DNA of 43,247 bases from Elusimicrobiota bacterium (GTDB taxonomy: Bacteria > Elusimicrobiota > Elusimicrobia > Elusimicrobiales > UBA9959). This document shows positions 23,817 to 33,030 of the stretch, piece after piece. Position 1 is the first letter of the stretch. The number at the start of each line of letters is the position of its first letter. The stretch is from positions 1-43,247 of the forward strand of contig JAHJSU010000251.1 in the NCBI GenBank assembly GCA_018829985.1. The letters are read 5' to 3'. The notes under the pieces are model-generated. The model was not told the DNA's origin. It ran no database searches and saw only the letters and a program-made list of their open reading frames with translations. A program made the position numbers and the translations under genes.

Positions 23817-24041
23817 CCGAAAATTGCAGTTGGAGTCGTTTTTACAGAGAAACCAATGGATTGAAATATCTATGGCAATTTTCGGAAGGCTGAAGGATGA
23901 GGGATGAAGGATGAGGTAAAAAGCGATTCGGAAACAAGGATTGTTTTCTCCTCCCTTCCGCCAAACAACCGGCGGACCCGCCAGCTTGTTAGGCGGGCAG
24001 CCCTCATACCTCATCCCTCCGAATTCCAACTAAGGAATTCG
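23817..24041. repeat. Second composite L1 repeat with an inserted hairpin
   Basis: The same CCGAAAATTGC...GCAATTTTCGG pair (23817-23827, 23875-23885) precedes arms of GGATGAAGG-type units. The right arm is interrupted at 23956-24000 by a GCCAAACAACCGGCGG...GTTAGGCGGGC hairpin. A closing palindrome CGAATTCC-AACTAA-GGAATTCG follows (24020-24041). With the preceding copy it fills the 500 bases between the tRNA and yebC; no gene is seen there. Confidence 0.7.
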
Positions 24042-24057
24042 ACTTAAGGAGCCGACT

Positions 24058-24810
24058 ATGGGTGGACATTCTCACTGGGCGGGAATAAAGCATAAAAAGG
24101 CCATCACCGACGCGAAGAAAGGTAAAATCTTCACCAAGATCATCAAAGAAATAGCCATAGCCGCCAAAATAAGCGGGGGCAAACCGGAGGAAAATCCGCG
24201 CCTGCGCAAGGCCATGGAAGACGCCAGGAACGCCAATATGCCCATCGACAACGTGAAGCGCGCCATCATGCGCGGCACGGGCCAGCTGCCGGGCGTGAGC
24301 TATGAAGAGATAATGTACGAGGGTTACGGCCCCGGCGGCATCGCGGTCCTGGTGGAAGTCACCACCGACAACCGGAACAGGGTATTCAGCGAAATACGCA
24401 AGATCTTTGAAGTCTCCGGCGGAAACCTGGGCAGCACCGGCTGCGTGGCCTGGATGTTCAAGCCGAAAGGCTGTATTACCGTTAAAAAAGCCGCCGCCAG
24501 GGAAGAGGAGCTGATGACGCTCGCCCTTGATGCCGGCGCCGAGGATTTTAAGTCGCCGGACGGCTCCGATGAGTACGAAATCATCACCGCGCCCGCGGAC
24601 TTTGACACCGTCAGGAAAAAGCTGGAGGAGCGCAAGATCCCGATAGTCCAGGCGGAACTCGCGATGCTGGCCGAGAACGAGGTCAATGTGGGAGTAGACA
24701 AGGCCCAGCAGGTCGTGAACCTGATGAACGCCCTGGAAGACCACGACGATGTGCAGAAAGTGCACTCTAACTTCAACATTCCGGATTCTATTCTGGCCAA
24801 GCTGGAATAA
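24058..24810 (+). CDS. yebC: YebC/PmpR-family protein
   Basis: A 250-aa member of the YebC/PmpR family, formerly described as transcription regulators and more recently, for some members, as helping ribosomes through difficult sequences. The start 'MGGHSHWAGIKHKKAITDAKKGKIF' is diagnostic; 'NVKRAIMRGTG', 'EEIMYEGYGPGG' and 'LVEVTTDNRNR' follow, and the C-terminal part is full length. AAGGAG lies nine bases before the ATG. Next downstream are ruvC, ruvA and ruvB, a common bacterial order, each separated here by a hairpin. Confidence 0.96.
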   Translation: MGGHSHWAGIKHKKAITDAKKGKIFTKIIKEIAIAAKISGGKPEENPRLRKAMEDARNANMPIDNVKRAIMRGTGQLPGVSYEEIMYEGYGPGGIAVLVEVTTDNRNRVFSEIRKIFEVSGGNLGSTGCVAWMFKPKGCITVKKAAAREEELMTLALDAGAEDFKSPDGSDEYEIITAPADFDTVRKKLEERKIPIVQAELAMLAENEVNVGVDKAQQVVNLMNALEDHDDVQKVHSNFNIPDSILAKLE

Positions 24811-24815
24811 AAACA

Positions 24816-24892
24816 GGGTATAGGGTAGAGGGGATAGGGTATAGTGAAGAGGGTAGGAACTCCTTAACCCTTTACCCTAACCCCTATACCCT
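24816..24892. repeat. Inverted repeat of GGGTATA heptamers
   Basis: Left arm GGGTATAGGGTAGAGGGGAT, right arm TTACCCTAACCCCTATACCC. Same class as 2321-2391. It fills the yebC-ruvC gap; ruvC starts 12 bases later without a ribosome site. Confidence 0.7.
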
Positions 24893-24903
24893 GCGTTAAA
24901 CTT

Positions 24904-25437
24904 ATGAAAATATTCGGCATTGACCCCGGGCTCGACAGGACCGGCTGGGCTGTCGTTGAAAAAACCGGAAGCGGTCCCCTGAAACTTGCCGCCTCGGGTC
25001 TGATCCATACTGAAAAAGGGAAAAACCTGGGAAAAAGGCTTCTTGAAATATTCGACGCTATAACGGCGGAAATGCGGCGTTCGGCGCCGGATGAGATTTC
25101 CATAGAGGAAGCGTTCTTTTCCAAGCGCGCGGACACCCAGGCCAATACCACCCACGCCAGGGGAGTGATACTGCTCGCCTGCGAGAAAATGGGCCTGAGG
25201 ATAAACGCTTACAATCCGAAGACCATAAAAGCGAACTTGAGCGGCAACGGCAACGCGGACAAAAGGCAGATGCAGCGGATAGTGCAGCTCCTCCTGAATC
25301 TGAAAGAAATCCCGAAGCCCGACGACGTGGCTGACGCCATGGCCGCCGCCGTCTGCCACATAAGGCTGGGCCCTTTCCGGGCGGCTATGGCAAAAGCCGG
25401 CAGCAAAATGCGAGTAAGGATGAAAGATGAGGGATGA
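24904..25437 (+). CDS. ruvC: Holliday junction endonuclease RuvC
   Basis: RuvC (177 aa) resolves Holliday junctions with RuvAB. The four acidic residues are in place: Asp7 in 'IFGIDPGLDRTGW', Glu in 'ISIEEAFFSKR', and the Asp pair in 'KPDDVADAMAAAVCH'. The last residues 'MRVRMKDEG' and the TGA stop are encoded by the start of an L1 repeat, so the native C-terminus has been replaced or extended; this lies outside the catalytic fold. No Shine-Dalgarno is seen before the ATG. Confidence 0.96.
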   Translation: MKIFGIDPGLDRTGWAVVEKTGSGPLKLAASGLIHTEKGKNLGKRLLEIFDAITAEMRRSAPDEISIEEAFFSKRADTQANTTHARGVILLACEKMGLRINAYNPKTIKANLSGNGNADKRQMQRIVQLLLNLKEIPKPDDVADAMAAAVCHIRLGPFRAAMAKAGSKMRVRMKDEG

Positions 25438-25512
25438 AGGATGAGGCAAAAGACGATGAAAAACAAAAATTATTTTTTCATCCCTCATCCCTCCGTCCGC
25501 CTGAGGCGGACG
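25417..25512. repeat. Class L1 repeat followed by GTCCGCCT palindrome
   Basis: Left arm AAGGATGAAAGATGAGGGAT..., right arm CATCCCTCATCCCT (25480-25493), then the perfect palindrome CGTCCGCC-TGA-GGCGGACG (25494-25512). It overlaps the ruvC 3' end and stays open in the ruvA frame, which misleads ORF callers. Confidence 0.75.
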
Positions 25513-25520
25513 AGTTATTT

Positions 25521-26138
25521 ATGATCGCTTATCTCAAAGGGAAACTGATCGTTAAATCGGAAGACCGCGCGGTCATAGAGACCGGCGGCATAGGGTATGA
25601 AGTGTTTTTCTGCGCCGAGTCCCTTAAGTCCATGGGGGCTCAGGGAACCGAGACGACGGCGTTCATAGCGGAATCCGTCAGCATGTACGGCGGCACCTCT
25701 CTTTACGGTTTTTTGAGCGCCGAGGAAAAAAACCTGTTCGAGCTTTTCCGGGAAGCCGTGCCCAATACCGGCGCGAAAAAGGCTCTCGACTACCTGGGAA
25801 AGGCCCTCAAATCCCTGCCCGATTTTAAACAGTCCGTCATAAAGAACGATCTCAAGCTTCTGGTCACCATATTCGGCTTTACGGCAAAAACGGCGGAGAA
25901 GCTCATTGCGGCGCTGAAGTACAAAATGCCTGATTTTGAAACTTCCGGCGAGGAAAAGATCCGCCGCGCGTGGAAATCCGGCGCTTACGCCCAGGTGCTG
26001 AGCGCGCTTGCCACGCTCGGTTTTAAGGCGGGAGAGGCCAAAGCGGCGCTTGACGCGGCCGAGGCTGAAGACCCGGCAGGCCCGGAGAACGCGGAACAAC
26101 TGTTAAAAAGGACGCTGAAGCGGCTCTCGCCGAAATAA
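25521..26138 (+). CDS. ruvA: Holliday junction DNA helicase subunit RuvA
   Basis: RuvA (205 aa) binds Holliday junctions and loads RuvB. The track's start at 25434 adds 29 residues translated from the repeat; the real start is ATG 25521, giving 'MIAYLKGKLIVKSEDRAVIE', the normal N-terminal OB-fold. Domain II has two helix-hairpin-helix units, diverged from the usual G-x-G forms ('VPNTGAKKAL' and 'IFGFTAKTAEKLI'). Domain III is 'AYAQVLSALATLGFKAGEAKAAL', the RuvB-binding part. Length is standard. Confidence 0.92.
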   Translation: MIAYLKGKLIVKSEDRAVIETGGIGYEVFFCAESLKSMGAQGTETTAFIAESVSMYGGTSLYGFLSAEEKNLFELFREAVPNTGAKKALDYLGKALKSLPDFKQSVIKNDLKLLVTIFGFTAKTAEKLIAALKYKMPDFETSGEEKIRRAWKSGAYAQVLSALATLGFKAGEAKAALDAAEAEDPAGPENAEQLLKRTLKRLSPK

Positions 26139-26143
26139 CGGAG

Positions 26144-26237
26144 AGGGTTTAAGGGGTTTAGGGTCTTAGGGTTTTAGGGTAAAAAAATTCACCTTTACCC
26201 TTAGCCCCTCAAACCCTTAACACCTTAAACCCTAAAC
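26144..26237. repeat. Inverted repeat of TTTAGGG-like heptamers
   Basis: Left arm AGGGTTTAAGGGGTTTAGGG with TCTTAGGGTTTTAGGG; right arm TTTACCCTTAGCCCCTCAAACC and TTAAACCC. It is the same class as 904-1031 and fills the ruvA-ruvB gap. Confidence 0.7.
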
Positions 26238-26275
26238 TCCAGACGAATATTAATGGCTCTGAACTCTGCTTCCTT

Positions 26276-27301
26276 ATGACCAGTAAAGACGACATATTAT
26301 CCGCGAAGCCCACGGGCGAAGAGCTTAAATATATGGACGCGAGCCTGAGACCCCGGAATCTCGGAGAATTCGTGGGACAGGATAAGCTCAAAGACAATCT
26401 GCGTGTTTTTATAGACGCCGCTAAAGGCAGGAAAGAGCCGCTTGACCATTGTCTTTTCTATTCCCCCCCGGGCCTGGGAAAAACCACGCTCGCGCATATC
26501 CTGGCCGTGGAAATGGGAGTGAACATTAAGATCACTTCGGGGCCGGTCCTGACCAAGCCCGGCGATCTGGCCGCCATGCTCACCACGGAACTGGCCGAAG
26601 GCGACATCCTTTTTATAGACGAGATACACCGCCTAAACGCCGCGGTGGAAGAGGCCTTATACCCGGTAATGGAGGACTTTTTATTTTTTATAAGCACCGG
26701 AACCGGTCCCGGCTCCACTACGCTTAAACTGGCGGTGCCGCGGTTCACCCTGGCGGGCGCCACCACGAGAAGCGGGCTGCTGACCGGGCCGTTAAGGGAC
26801 CGCTTCGGCATAGTGTTCAACCTCGGCTTTTACTCGCAGTCCGACATAGAAAAAATACTGGCGCGGTCCGCCGGGATACTTAAAGCCGAGGCCAGGCCGG
26901 AGGGCTTAAGCCATATAGCCAGGCGCTCCCGCGGCACGCCCAGGATAGCCAACCGGCTCCTTAAGCGGGTCCGCGACTTCGCGCAGGTAAAGGCCGACGG
27001 CGTCATTACGCGGGAGGTTACGGTCGACGCCATGGATTCCCTTGAAATAGACCCGGAAGGCCTTGACCAGCTTGACCGCAGGCTTTTACTGACCATAGCC
27101 GAGAAATTCGGCGGCGGGCCCGTGGGCCTGGAAACGCTCGCCGTAAGCGTCAGCGAAGAAATAGACACTTTGACCGACGTAATAGAGCCTTACCTCATGC
27201 AGATCGGCTTTCTTCAGCGCACCGCCCGGGGCAGGACGCTGACCCCAAAAGCCTACAAGCACCTCGGGCTGAAGCCGCATCCGCAGGAAAAACTCTTTTA
27301 A
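26276..27301 (+). CDS. ruvB: Holliday junction branch-migration ATPase RuvB
   Basis: RuvB (341 aa) is the hexameric AAA+ motor of branch migration. Walker A '[13 protein letters not shown]', Walker B '[10 protein letters not shown]', sensor region '[21 protein letters not shown]' with the arginine finger, and the winged-helix C-terminus ('[18 protein letters not shown]') are all intact. ATG chosen because it gives the normal N-terminus; no ribosome site. Its stop overlaps the spoIID start by one base (TAATG). Confidence 0.97.
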   Translation: MTSKDDILSAKPTGEELKYMDASLRPRNLGEFVGQDKLKDNLRVFIDAAKGRKEPLDHCLFYSPPGLGKTTLAHILAVEMGVNIKITSGPVLTKPGDLAAMLTTELAEGDILFIDEIHRLNAAVEEALYPVMEDFLFFISTGTGPGSTTLKLAVPRFTLAGATTRSGLLTGPLRDRFGIVFNLGFYSQSDIEKILARSAGILKAEARPEGLSHIARRSRGTPRIANRLLKRVRDFAQVKADGVITREVTVDAMDSLEIDPEGLDQLDRRLLLTIAEKFGGGPVGLETLAVSVSEEIDTLTDVIEPYLMQIGFLQRTARGRTLTPKAYKHLGLKPHPQEKLF

Positions 27302-28437
27302 TGCTACGGTTTCTGGTCTCCGTCCTTCTCTCACTTTCCTTCCCCGCCTCGGCCGCGGATTCCGGCGACGGGAACGGCGCCGTCATAAGAGTGGCAATCG
27401 CCAGGAATACGCCGCGGTTCACGCTCAAGACCTCGAACAGGGTGTACGCGATCGAAATCAGAACCGGGCAGAAATACATGCTGCTTGAAAACTCCTCTTA
27501 CGAGATACGGTATATCGATCCTTCCCGGCTGGCGCTGGCGGGGACTACGCTTGAGTCCCCGGTAAAGCTCCTTTCCTCCGACGGCGGCGAGAAAGTGAAG
27601 CTTAACGGCCGCTTCTATAAAGGCGACATTTTCATTAAGACCGCGCCGGTCGAAAAGCTGGAGGTCATAGAACAGCTTTCCATTGAGGATTATCTTTGCG
27701 GAGTGCTGGGGGTGGAGATGAGCCCGGACTGGCCTCTTGAAGCGCTTAAGGCGCAGGCGGTGGCCTCGCGCACCTACGCCCTTAAGAACATAAATCCGAA
27801 AAAGGATTATGACCTCACGGACGGCGCGGAGATGCAGGTTTATAGCGGCGCCGCCGCCGTAAATTCAAGGATTATCAAAGCCGTAAATTCCACCAGGGGC
27901 GAAGTGCTCACCTATAAAAGGAAACTGATAACCGCTTTTTTTCACGCCTGCTGCGGCGGGCACACGACAAGCGCCGGCGCCGCGTGGAGCGGAGCCAGCA
28001 TTAAACCCCTGGCCGGCGTTAGGGACCCTTTTTGCTCGAATTCACGGCATTTCCGCTGGGATTTCTATATCACGGCCAGAGACCTGCTGGCTTTTATACA
28101 GAAACGCGGCTCCACGGCGCTGAAGATAAAAGGCGTGCGGATATATAAAAAGGACCGCTCCGGCCGCGCGCGGACTTTGCGGTTCACGACAGATGCCGGC
28201 TCCGTTACCGTTCCGGCTTCCGACCTGCGCAAACGCTTCGGCGCCTCCGACATAAGGAGCACGTTCATTACCCGCGTAACTCGGGCCGGCGGCGGCTATA
28301 AATTCAAAGGCAAAGGCTGGGGGCACGGCGTGGGCATGTGCCAGGACGGCGCCAGACAAATGGCGCTGAACGGCAAAAACTATAAAAGGATACTCAAACA
28401 CTATTATCCGGGCGCCGCAATAGACGATGTAAAATAA
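27301..28437 (+). CDS. SpoIID/LytB-domain protein
   Basis: A 378-aa exported protein with signal peptide '[18 protein letters not shown]'. The SpoIID/LytB domain is clear: 'IEDYLCGVLGVEMSPDWPLEALKAQAVASRTYAL', with the catalytic glutamate in 'GVEM', then 'VNSTRGEVLTY', 'FHACCGGHTTSAG' and 'GWGHGVGMCQDGARQMA'. In sporulating bacteria SpoIID is a lytic transglycosylase acting on denuded peptidoglycan; homologues in non-sporulating diderms probably act on the wall too. Its place after ruvB is common outside Firmicutes and does not imply sporulation. Confidence 0.9.
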   Translation: MLRFLVSVLLSLSFPASAADSGDGNGAVIRVAIARNTPRFTLKTSNRVYAIEIRTGQKYMLLENSSYEIRYIDPSRLALAGTTLESPVKLLSSDGGEKVKLNGRFYKGDIFIKTAPVEKLEVIEQLSIEDYLCGVLGVEMSPDWPLEALKAQAVASRTYALKNINPKKDYDLTDGAEMQVYSGAAAVNSRIIKAVNSTRGEVLTYKRKLITAFFHACCGGHTTSAGAAWSGASIKPLAGVRDPFCSNSRHFRWDFYITARDLLAFIQKRGSTALKIKGVRIYKKDRSGRARTLRFTTDAGSVTVPASDLRKRFGASDIRSTFITRVTRAGGGYKFKGKGWGHGVGMCQDGARQMALNGKNYKRILKHYYPGAAIDDVK

Positions 28438-28440
28438 AAA

Positions 28441-28678
28441 ACAGCTGCTCAGCTATTAAACCATAGAACGCTGATAACGCTGATTTTTAGTAATTACTCA
28501 GCCACTAAGACACCAAGGCACAAAGAAAGTTTATGGATCAAACGGTTTATTGTCTGATTCCCTTCGTGTCTTTGTGACTTTGTGGCTGAGTAGTAACGAT
28601 TTTTATGATTAAACATGATCTGCGTCCATCACATTCATCTGCGTCATCTGCGTTCTGGTATTGCTGTTGAGTAGTTAC
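28441..28678. mobile_element. Older miniature element, core E, interrupted by a core-A element
   Basis: Ends ACAGCTGCTCAG (degenerate left) and CTGTTGAGTAGTTAC. Flanks AATAAAAA (28433-28440) and AGTAAAAA (28679-28686) match 7 of 8. The core has AACGCTGAT twice on the left and ATCTGCGTC twice on the right. The 108-bp element at 28490-28597 is inserted in it. Removing that and its duplication restores a 122-bp element. Confidence 0.8.
28490..28597. mobile_element. 108-bp miniature element, core A, nested insertion
   Basis: Ends GTAATTACTCAGCC and GGCTGAGTAGTAAC. An exact 8-bp duplication GATTTTTA lies at 28482-28489 and 28598-28605. It interrupts the core of a related but different element, which gives their relative age. 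Confidence 0.95.
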
Positions 28679-28692
28679 AGTAAAAACAAGAA

Positions 28693-29745
28693 ATGCCTAA
28701 TCGGAACTTATCGGAATTCTCAAAACTCGATATCGAACCGCTTATAGCCGCAAAACCGGCCGAGCCGCGAGACTCCTCGCGGCTTCTGGTCGTGGACCGG
28801 AAAAGCGGGACAATAACGCATAAAGCCTTCAGAGACCTGCCGGACCTCCTGGCGCCTTCCGACATCCTGGTTCTTAACCGAAGCAGGGTCTGGAAAGCCG
28901 GGCTCCCGGCCGCGCGGCCGGCCGGCGGGAAAACGGAACTGCTGCTTATGAAGCCCGCTGATCCGGGGCTGAAGGCCTGGAAAGCCCTGGCCCGCAAGAT
29001 CCGGCCGGGACAAAAACTTGTCTGCCGGGGAGGCGCCGAGGCCCAATGCCTGCGCCGGGAGCCGGACGGCAGTTTTCTTTTTGAATTTTCGGCGGCGCTC
29101 GACTCCGCCTACCTTGAAAAAAACGCCGAGGTCCCGCTTCCGGGATATATTTTGAAGGCCAGAAAAAAAGCCGGCTTCAAACCGGCTTCGGGCGAGGATG
29201 AGCGGCGCTATCAGACGGTGTTCGCGAGCGAGCCGGGTTCCATAGCGGCGCCCACCGCGGGTTTTCATTTCACCCCCGGTTTGATGGAAAGGCTGAAAGC
29301 CAGGGGCGTCAAGGCGGTTTATGTGACCCTTCATATAGGCTGGGGCACATTCAAACCCGTCAGAAGCGGCGATCCCGAACGCCATGTAATGCTGGGCGAG
29401 GATTGCTCCCTCTCCGGGGAAACGGCGGACGCAATTAACGCGGCAAAAAGAAGCGGTTCAAGGATAGTCGCCGTCGGCACTTCCTCTATGCGCGCGCTTG
29501 AGACCTTTGCCGGCGAAAACGGCCTGCTCGTTCCCGGCGCCGCGCTTGCGGAGCTTTTCATCCGCCCCGGACACCGGTTCAGGGCGGCGGACGCTTTCTG
29601 CACCAATCTGCACGTGCCCTCTTCCGCCCCCCTTTACATGACGGCCGCTTTCGCCGGCAGGGAACTGCTTTTCAGCGCCTACAGCCGCGCCGTGGAGAAT
29701 AAATACCGGTTTTACTCGTATGGCGACGCGATGCTGATTCTGTAG
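28693..29745 (+). CDS. queA: tRNA preQ1(34) S-adenosylmethionine ribosyltransferase-isomerase QueA
   Basis: QueA (350 aa) transfers and isomerises the ribosyl part of SAM onto preQ1 in tRNA, forming epoxyqueuosine. Family blocks: 'DPSRLLVVDR'-like 'RDSSRLLVVDRKSG', 'LVLNRSRVWKAGL', 'PLPGYI', 'RYQTVFASEPGSIAAPTAGFHFT' and 'VTLHIGWGTFKPV', then 'IVAVGTSSMRALET' and 'LFIRPGHRF'. Next downstream is tgt, the enzyme of the preceding queuosine step. Start is the first ATG, 14 bases after the nested element, without a ribosome site. Confidence 0.96.
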   Translation: MPNRNLSEFSKLDIEPLIAAKPAEPRDSSRLLVVDRKSGTITHKAFRDLPDLLAPSDILVLNRSRVWKAGLPAARPAGGKTELLLMKPADPGLKAWKALARKIRPGQKLVCRGGAEAQCLRREPDGSFLFEFSAALDSAYLEKNAEVPLPGYILKARKKAGFKPASGEDERRYQTVFASEPGSIAAPTAGFHFTPGLMERLKARGVKAVYVTLHIGWGTFKPVRSGDPERHVMLGEDCSLSGETADAINAAKRSGSRIVAVGTSSMRALETFAGENGLLVPGAALAELFIRPGHRFRAADAFCTNLHVPSSAPLYMTAAFAGRELLFSAYSRAVENKYRFYSYGDAMLIL

Positions 29746-29770
29746 AGGATATTATTGCTGGTATGCCGGG

Positions 29771-31022
<1,252 letters not shown>

Positions 31023-31062
31023 CCCGATACCATAGGAATTTCCTTTTTTGGTTGTTGCAGCG

Positions 31063-31080
31063 GCGGGATTACTATCCCGC
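31063..31080. terminator. Possible hairpin terminator after tgt
   Basis: Seven-bp arms GCGGGAT and ATCCCGC around TACT, 40 bases after the tgt stop. No T-run follows on the plus strand, so intrinsic termination would be weak. Confidence 0.35.
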
Positions 31081-31128
31081 AATCGGGGTTAAGGCATTTG
31101 CCGTAAAAAATTTGTTAGAATATTAAAC

Positions 31129-31236
31129 GTAACTATTCAGCCACTAAGACACCAAGGCACAAAGAAAGTTTATGGATCAAACGGTTTGTTGTCTGATTTC
31201 CTTCGTGTCTTTGTGACTTTGTGGCTGAGTAGTTAC
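31129..31236. mobile_element. 108-bp miniature element, core A, with exact 8-bp target duplication
   Basis: Ends GTAACTATTCAGCC and GGCTGAGTAGTTAC. TATTAAAC is repeated exactly at 31121-31128 and 31237-31244. It lies in the leader of the yajC-secD-secF operon. The left duplication could include a -10 hexamer (TATTAA at 17 bases from TTGCCG), and TAGAAT at 31116-31121 is another candidate. Confidence 0.94.
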
Positions 31237-31252
31237 TATTAAACAGTAAAAT

Positions 31253-31275
31253 CCGGCAAGAGGTGATTTTGCCGG
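31253..31275 (+). promoter_or_regulatory. Leader hairpin upstream of yajC
   Basis: Seven-bp arms CCGGCAA (31253-31259) and TTGCCGG (31269-31275) lie just ahead of the yajC ribosome site (AAAGGAG). It would sit in the 5' leader of the operon. No known riboswitch or leader class is recognised. Confidence 0.35.
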
Positions 31276-31293
31276 TTACATAAAGGAGCCGCG

Positions 31294-31566
31294 ATGAATC
31301 AGAACGCTTTAATGCAGTTCGTGCCGTTAATTATAATAATGTTCATATTTTATTTCCTGCTGATAAGGCCGCAGCAGAAACAGATGAAAGAAAGGAACGC
31401 CATGCTTGCGAACCTTAAAACCGGCGACAAGGTGCTTACCAACGGCGGGATTATCGGGCTGATCATCGGCATCAGGGAAGACGAACTGGAAGTGGAAATC
31501 GCCAAAAGCGTCAAAGTCACCATGGTAAGGTCCTCGGTGGCCGGCCTTGCAAATCAGAAAAAATAG
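31294..31566 (+). CDS. yajC: Preprotein translocase subunit YajC
   Basis: YajC (90 aa) is a small inner-membrane protein associated with SecDF. One N-terminal membrane helix ('MQFVPLIIIMFIFYFLLIRP') is followed by the family motif 'RPQQKQMKERNAML', then 'LKTGDKVLTNGGIIG' in a small beta domain. Ribosome site AAAGGAG seven bases upstream. First gene of the yajC-secD-secF operon. Confidence 0.95.
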   Translation: MNQNALMQFVPLIIIMFIFYFLLIRPQQKQMKERNAMLANLKTGDKVLTNGGIIGLIIGIREDELEVEIAKSVKVTMVRSSVAGLANQKK

Positions 31567-31596
31567 TCACCGGCGGAGCCGCCTCTAAGGAGATTT

Positions 31597-33030
31597 ATGA
31601 ACACCTTGCACTGGAAATTAGGCCTTGCGCTGGGCCTCCTGATACTTTCGGTCTGGCTCCTGTACCCTACCGTGGAATGGTACACAAAGCCGGCGGATGA
31701 AAGGAGCAAGCTTGAAGCCATCAAAATGCGCCCCAAGAAACTGCTCAATCTGGGCCTGGATCTGCGGGGCGGCACCCACATGCTGCTGGAACTGGACGTC
31801 GAGAAACTTGATAAGAAAACGGATTTAGCCGACGCCCTTGCCCGCGCCATCGAGATCATCCGCAACAGAATAGACCAGTACGGCGTGGGGGAAACCCCCA
31901 TCTCCAGGCAGGGCGAACGCTGGATCTCCGTGGACCTGCCCGGCATCTCCAACACCGAAGAAGCTGAAGATCTTATAGGCAGGACCGCGCTGCTTGAATT
32001 CAGGCTGGTGAATACCAGTCCCGAAGCGGAGAATGCCCTGACCAGGGTCGCCGAACTTAACGAATCCCCTTTCGCCAAAGACGGCGCGCTTAACCCGGAA
32101 ATAGCCAAACTGATGCCGAAAGGCGCCCGGCTGTTCAGGGCCTCCAGCGACGAAGACGGCGCCCGGACGAAATATTATGTTCTGGAATCTACCGTCTCCA
32201 TCACCGGCGCCTATCTTGAAAACGCCAGGGTTCAGACCGACAATCAGTTCGGCACTCCCAATATCGCGTTCACCTTTAATAAGGAGGGCGGCAAGATTTT
32301 TGAGAGTTTTACCGGAAATAATGTCGGCAAATACCTCGCCATCGTGCTTGACGATGTGGTGCATTCCGCCCCGGTCATAAAATCCAGAATAGGCGGCGGC
32401 TCCGGGGTCATAGAAGGCTCTTTCACCATAGAGGAAGCCAGAAACCTTGCGATCGTGCTGCGCGCGGGCGCCCTGCCGGCCCCGGTGAGGATAATAGAAA
32501 AAAGAGTCGTCGGCCCCGATTTGGGAGAAGACTCCATCAAAAAAGGCCTGACCGCTTCCGTGGTCGGCTTTCTGGCGGTCGTCCTGTTCATGATGGTCTA
32601 TTACAAGGCCGGCGGCCTTGTCGCAAATATCGCCCTCGGCATGAACTTCGTGCTGCTGATAGCGGCAATGAGCTATTTCTCGGCCACGCTTACGCTGCCC
32701 GGCATAGCCGGCATGATCCTAAGCCTGGCGATGGCCATAGACGCGAACGTTCTTATCCTTGAGAGAATGCGCGAGGAACTGGCGTTGTCGAAGCCTATTC
32801 AGCTGATCATCCCTACCGCCTACGACAAAGCCTGGAGCGCGATCCTGGATTCCAACGTCACCACCTGGATAGCGGCCATTTTCCTGTTCCAGTTCGGTTC
32901 GGGTCCCGTCAAGGGCTTCGCCGTCACGCTTACCATCGGCCTGTTGTGCGGTATGTTCACTTCGGTATTTATCACCAGGGCCATTTATGAATTCTGGCTT
33001 ACTTCCAACCCCAAGGAGCTTAGCGTATGA
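31597..33030 (+). CDS. secD: Protein translocase subunit SecD
   Basis: SecD (477 aa) with SecF uses the proton gradient to help late steps of Sec export. One N-terminal helix, then 'LLNLGLDLRGGTHMLLELD' (the D1 signature), the periplasmic P1 domain ('IIRNRIDQYGVGETPI', 'ISVDLPGI'), 'SFTIEEARNLAIVLRAGALPAPV', then five C-terminal helices with 'LAMAIDANVLILERMRE'. Length is at the compact end of the family. AAGGAG upstream; the stop overlaps the secF start (ATGA). Confidence 0.97.
   Translation: MNTLHWKLGLALGLLILSVWLLYPTVEWYTKPADERSKLEAIKMRPKKLLNLGLDLRGGTHMLLELDVEKLDKKTDLADALARAIEIIRNRIDQYGVGETPISRQGERWISVDLPGISNTEEAEDLIGRTALLEFRLVNTSPEAENALTRVAELNESPFAKDGALNPEIAKLMPKGARLFRASSDEDGARTKYYVLESTVSITGAYLENARVQTDNQFGTPNIAFTFNKEGGKIFESFTGNNVGKYLAIVLDDVVHSAPVIKSRIGGGSGVIEGSFTIEEARNLAIVLRAGALPAPVRIIEKRVVGPDLGEDSIKKGLTASVVGFLAVVLFMMVYYKAGGLVANIALGMNFVLLIAAMSYFSATLTLPGIAGMILSLAMAIDANVLILERMREELALSKPIQLIIPTAYDKAWSAILDSNVTTWIAAIFLFQFGSGPVKGFAVTLTIGLLCGMFTSVFITRAIYEFWLTSNPKELSV

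Noticed and set aside
23691-24029. Small ORFs in the 23.5-24.05 kb gap
   Set aside because: They consist of low-complexity repeat and palindrome sequence, with no ribosome site and no conserved motif.
25434-25520. N-terminal extension of RuvA given by the ORF track
   Set aside because: The 29 residues are translated from an L1 repeat and palindrome; RuvA proteins begin at MIAYLKG.
27301-28437. Evidence of sporulation from the SpoIID-domain gene
   Set aside because: SpoIID/LytB domains are widespread in non-sporulating bacteria and no other sporulation gene is here.
31237-31293. Riboswitch in the yajC leader
   Set aside because: Only one simple hairpin is present and no known riboswitch core is recognisable.
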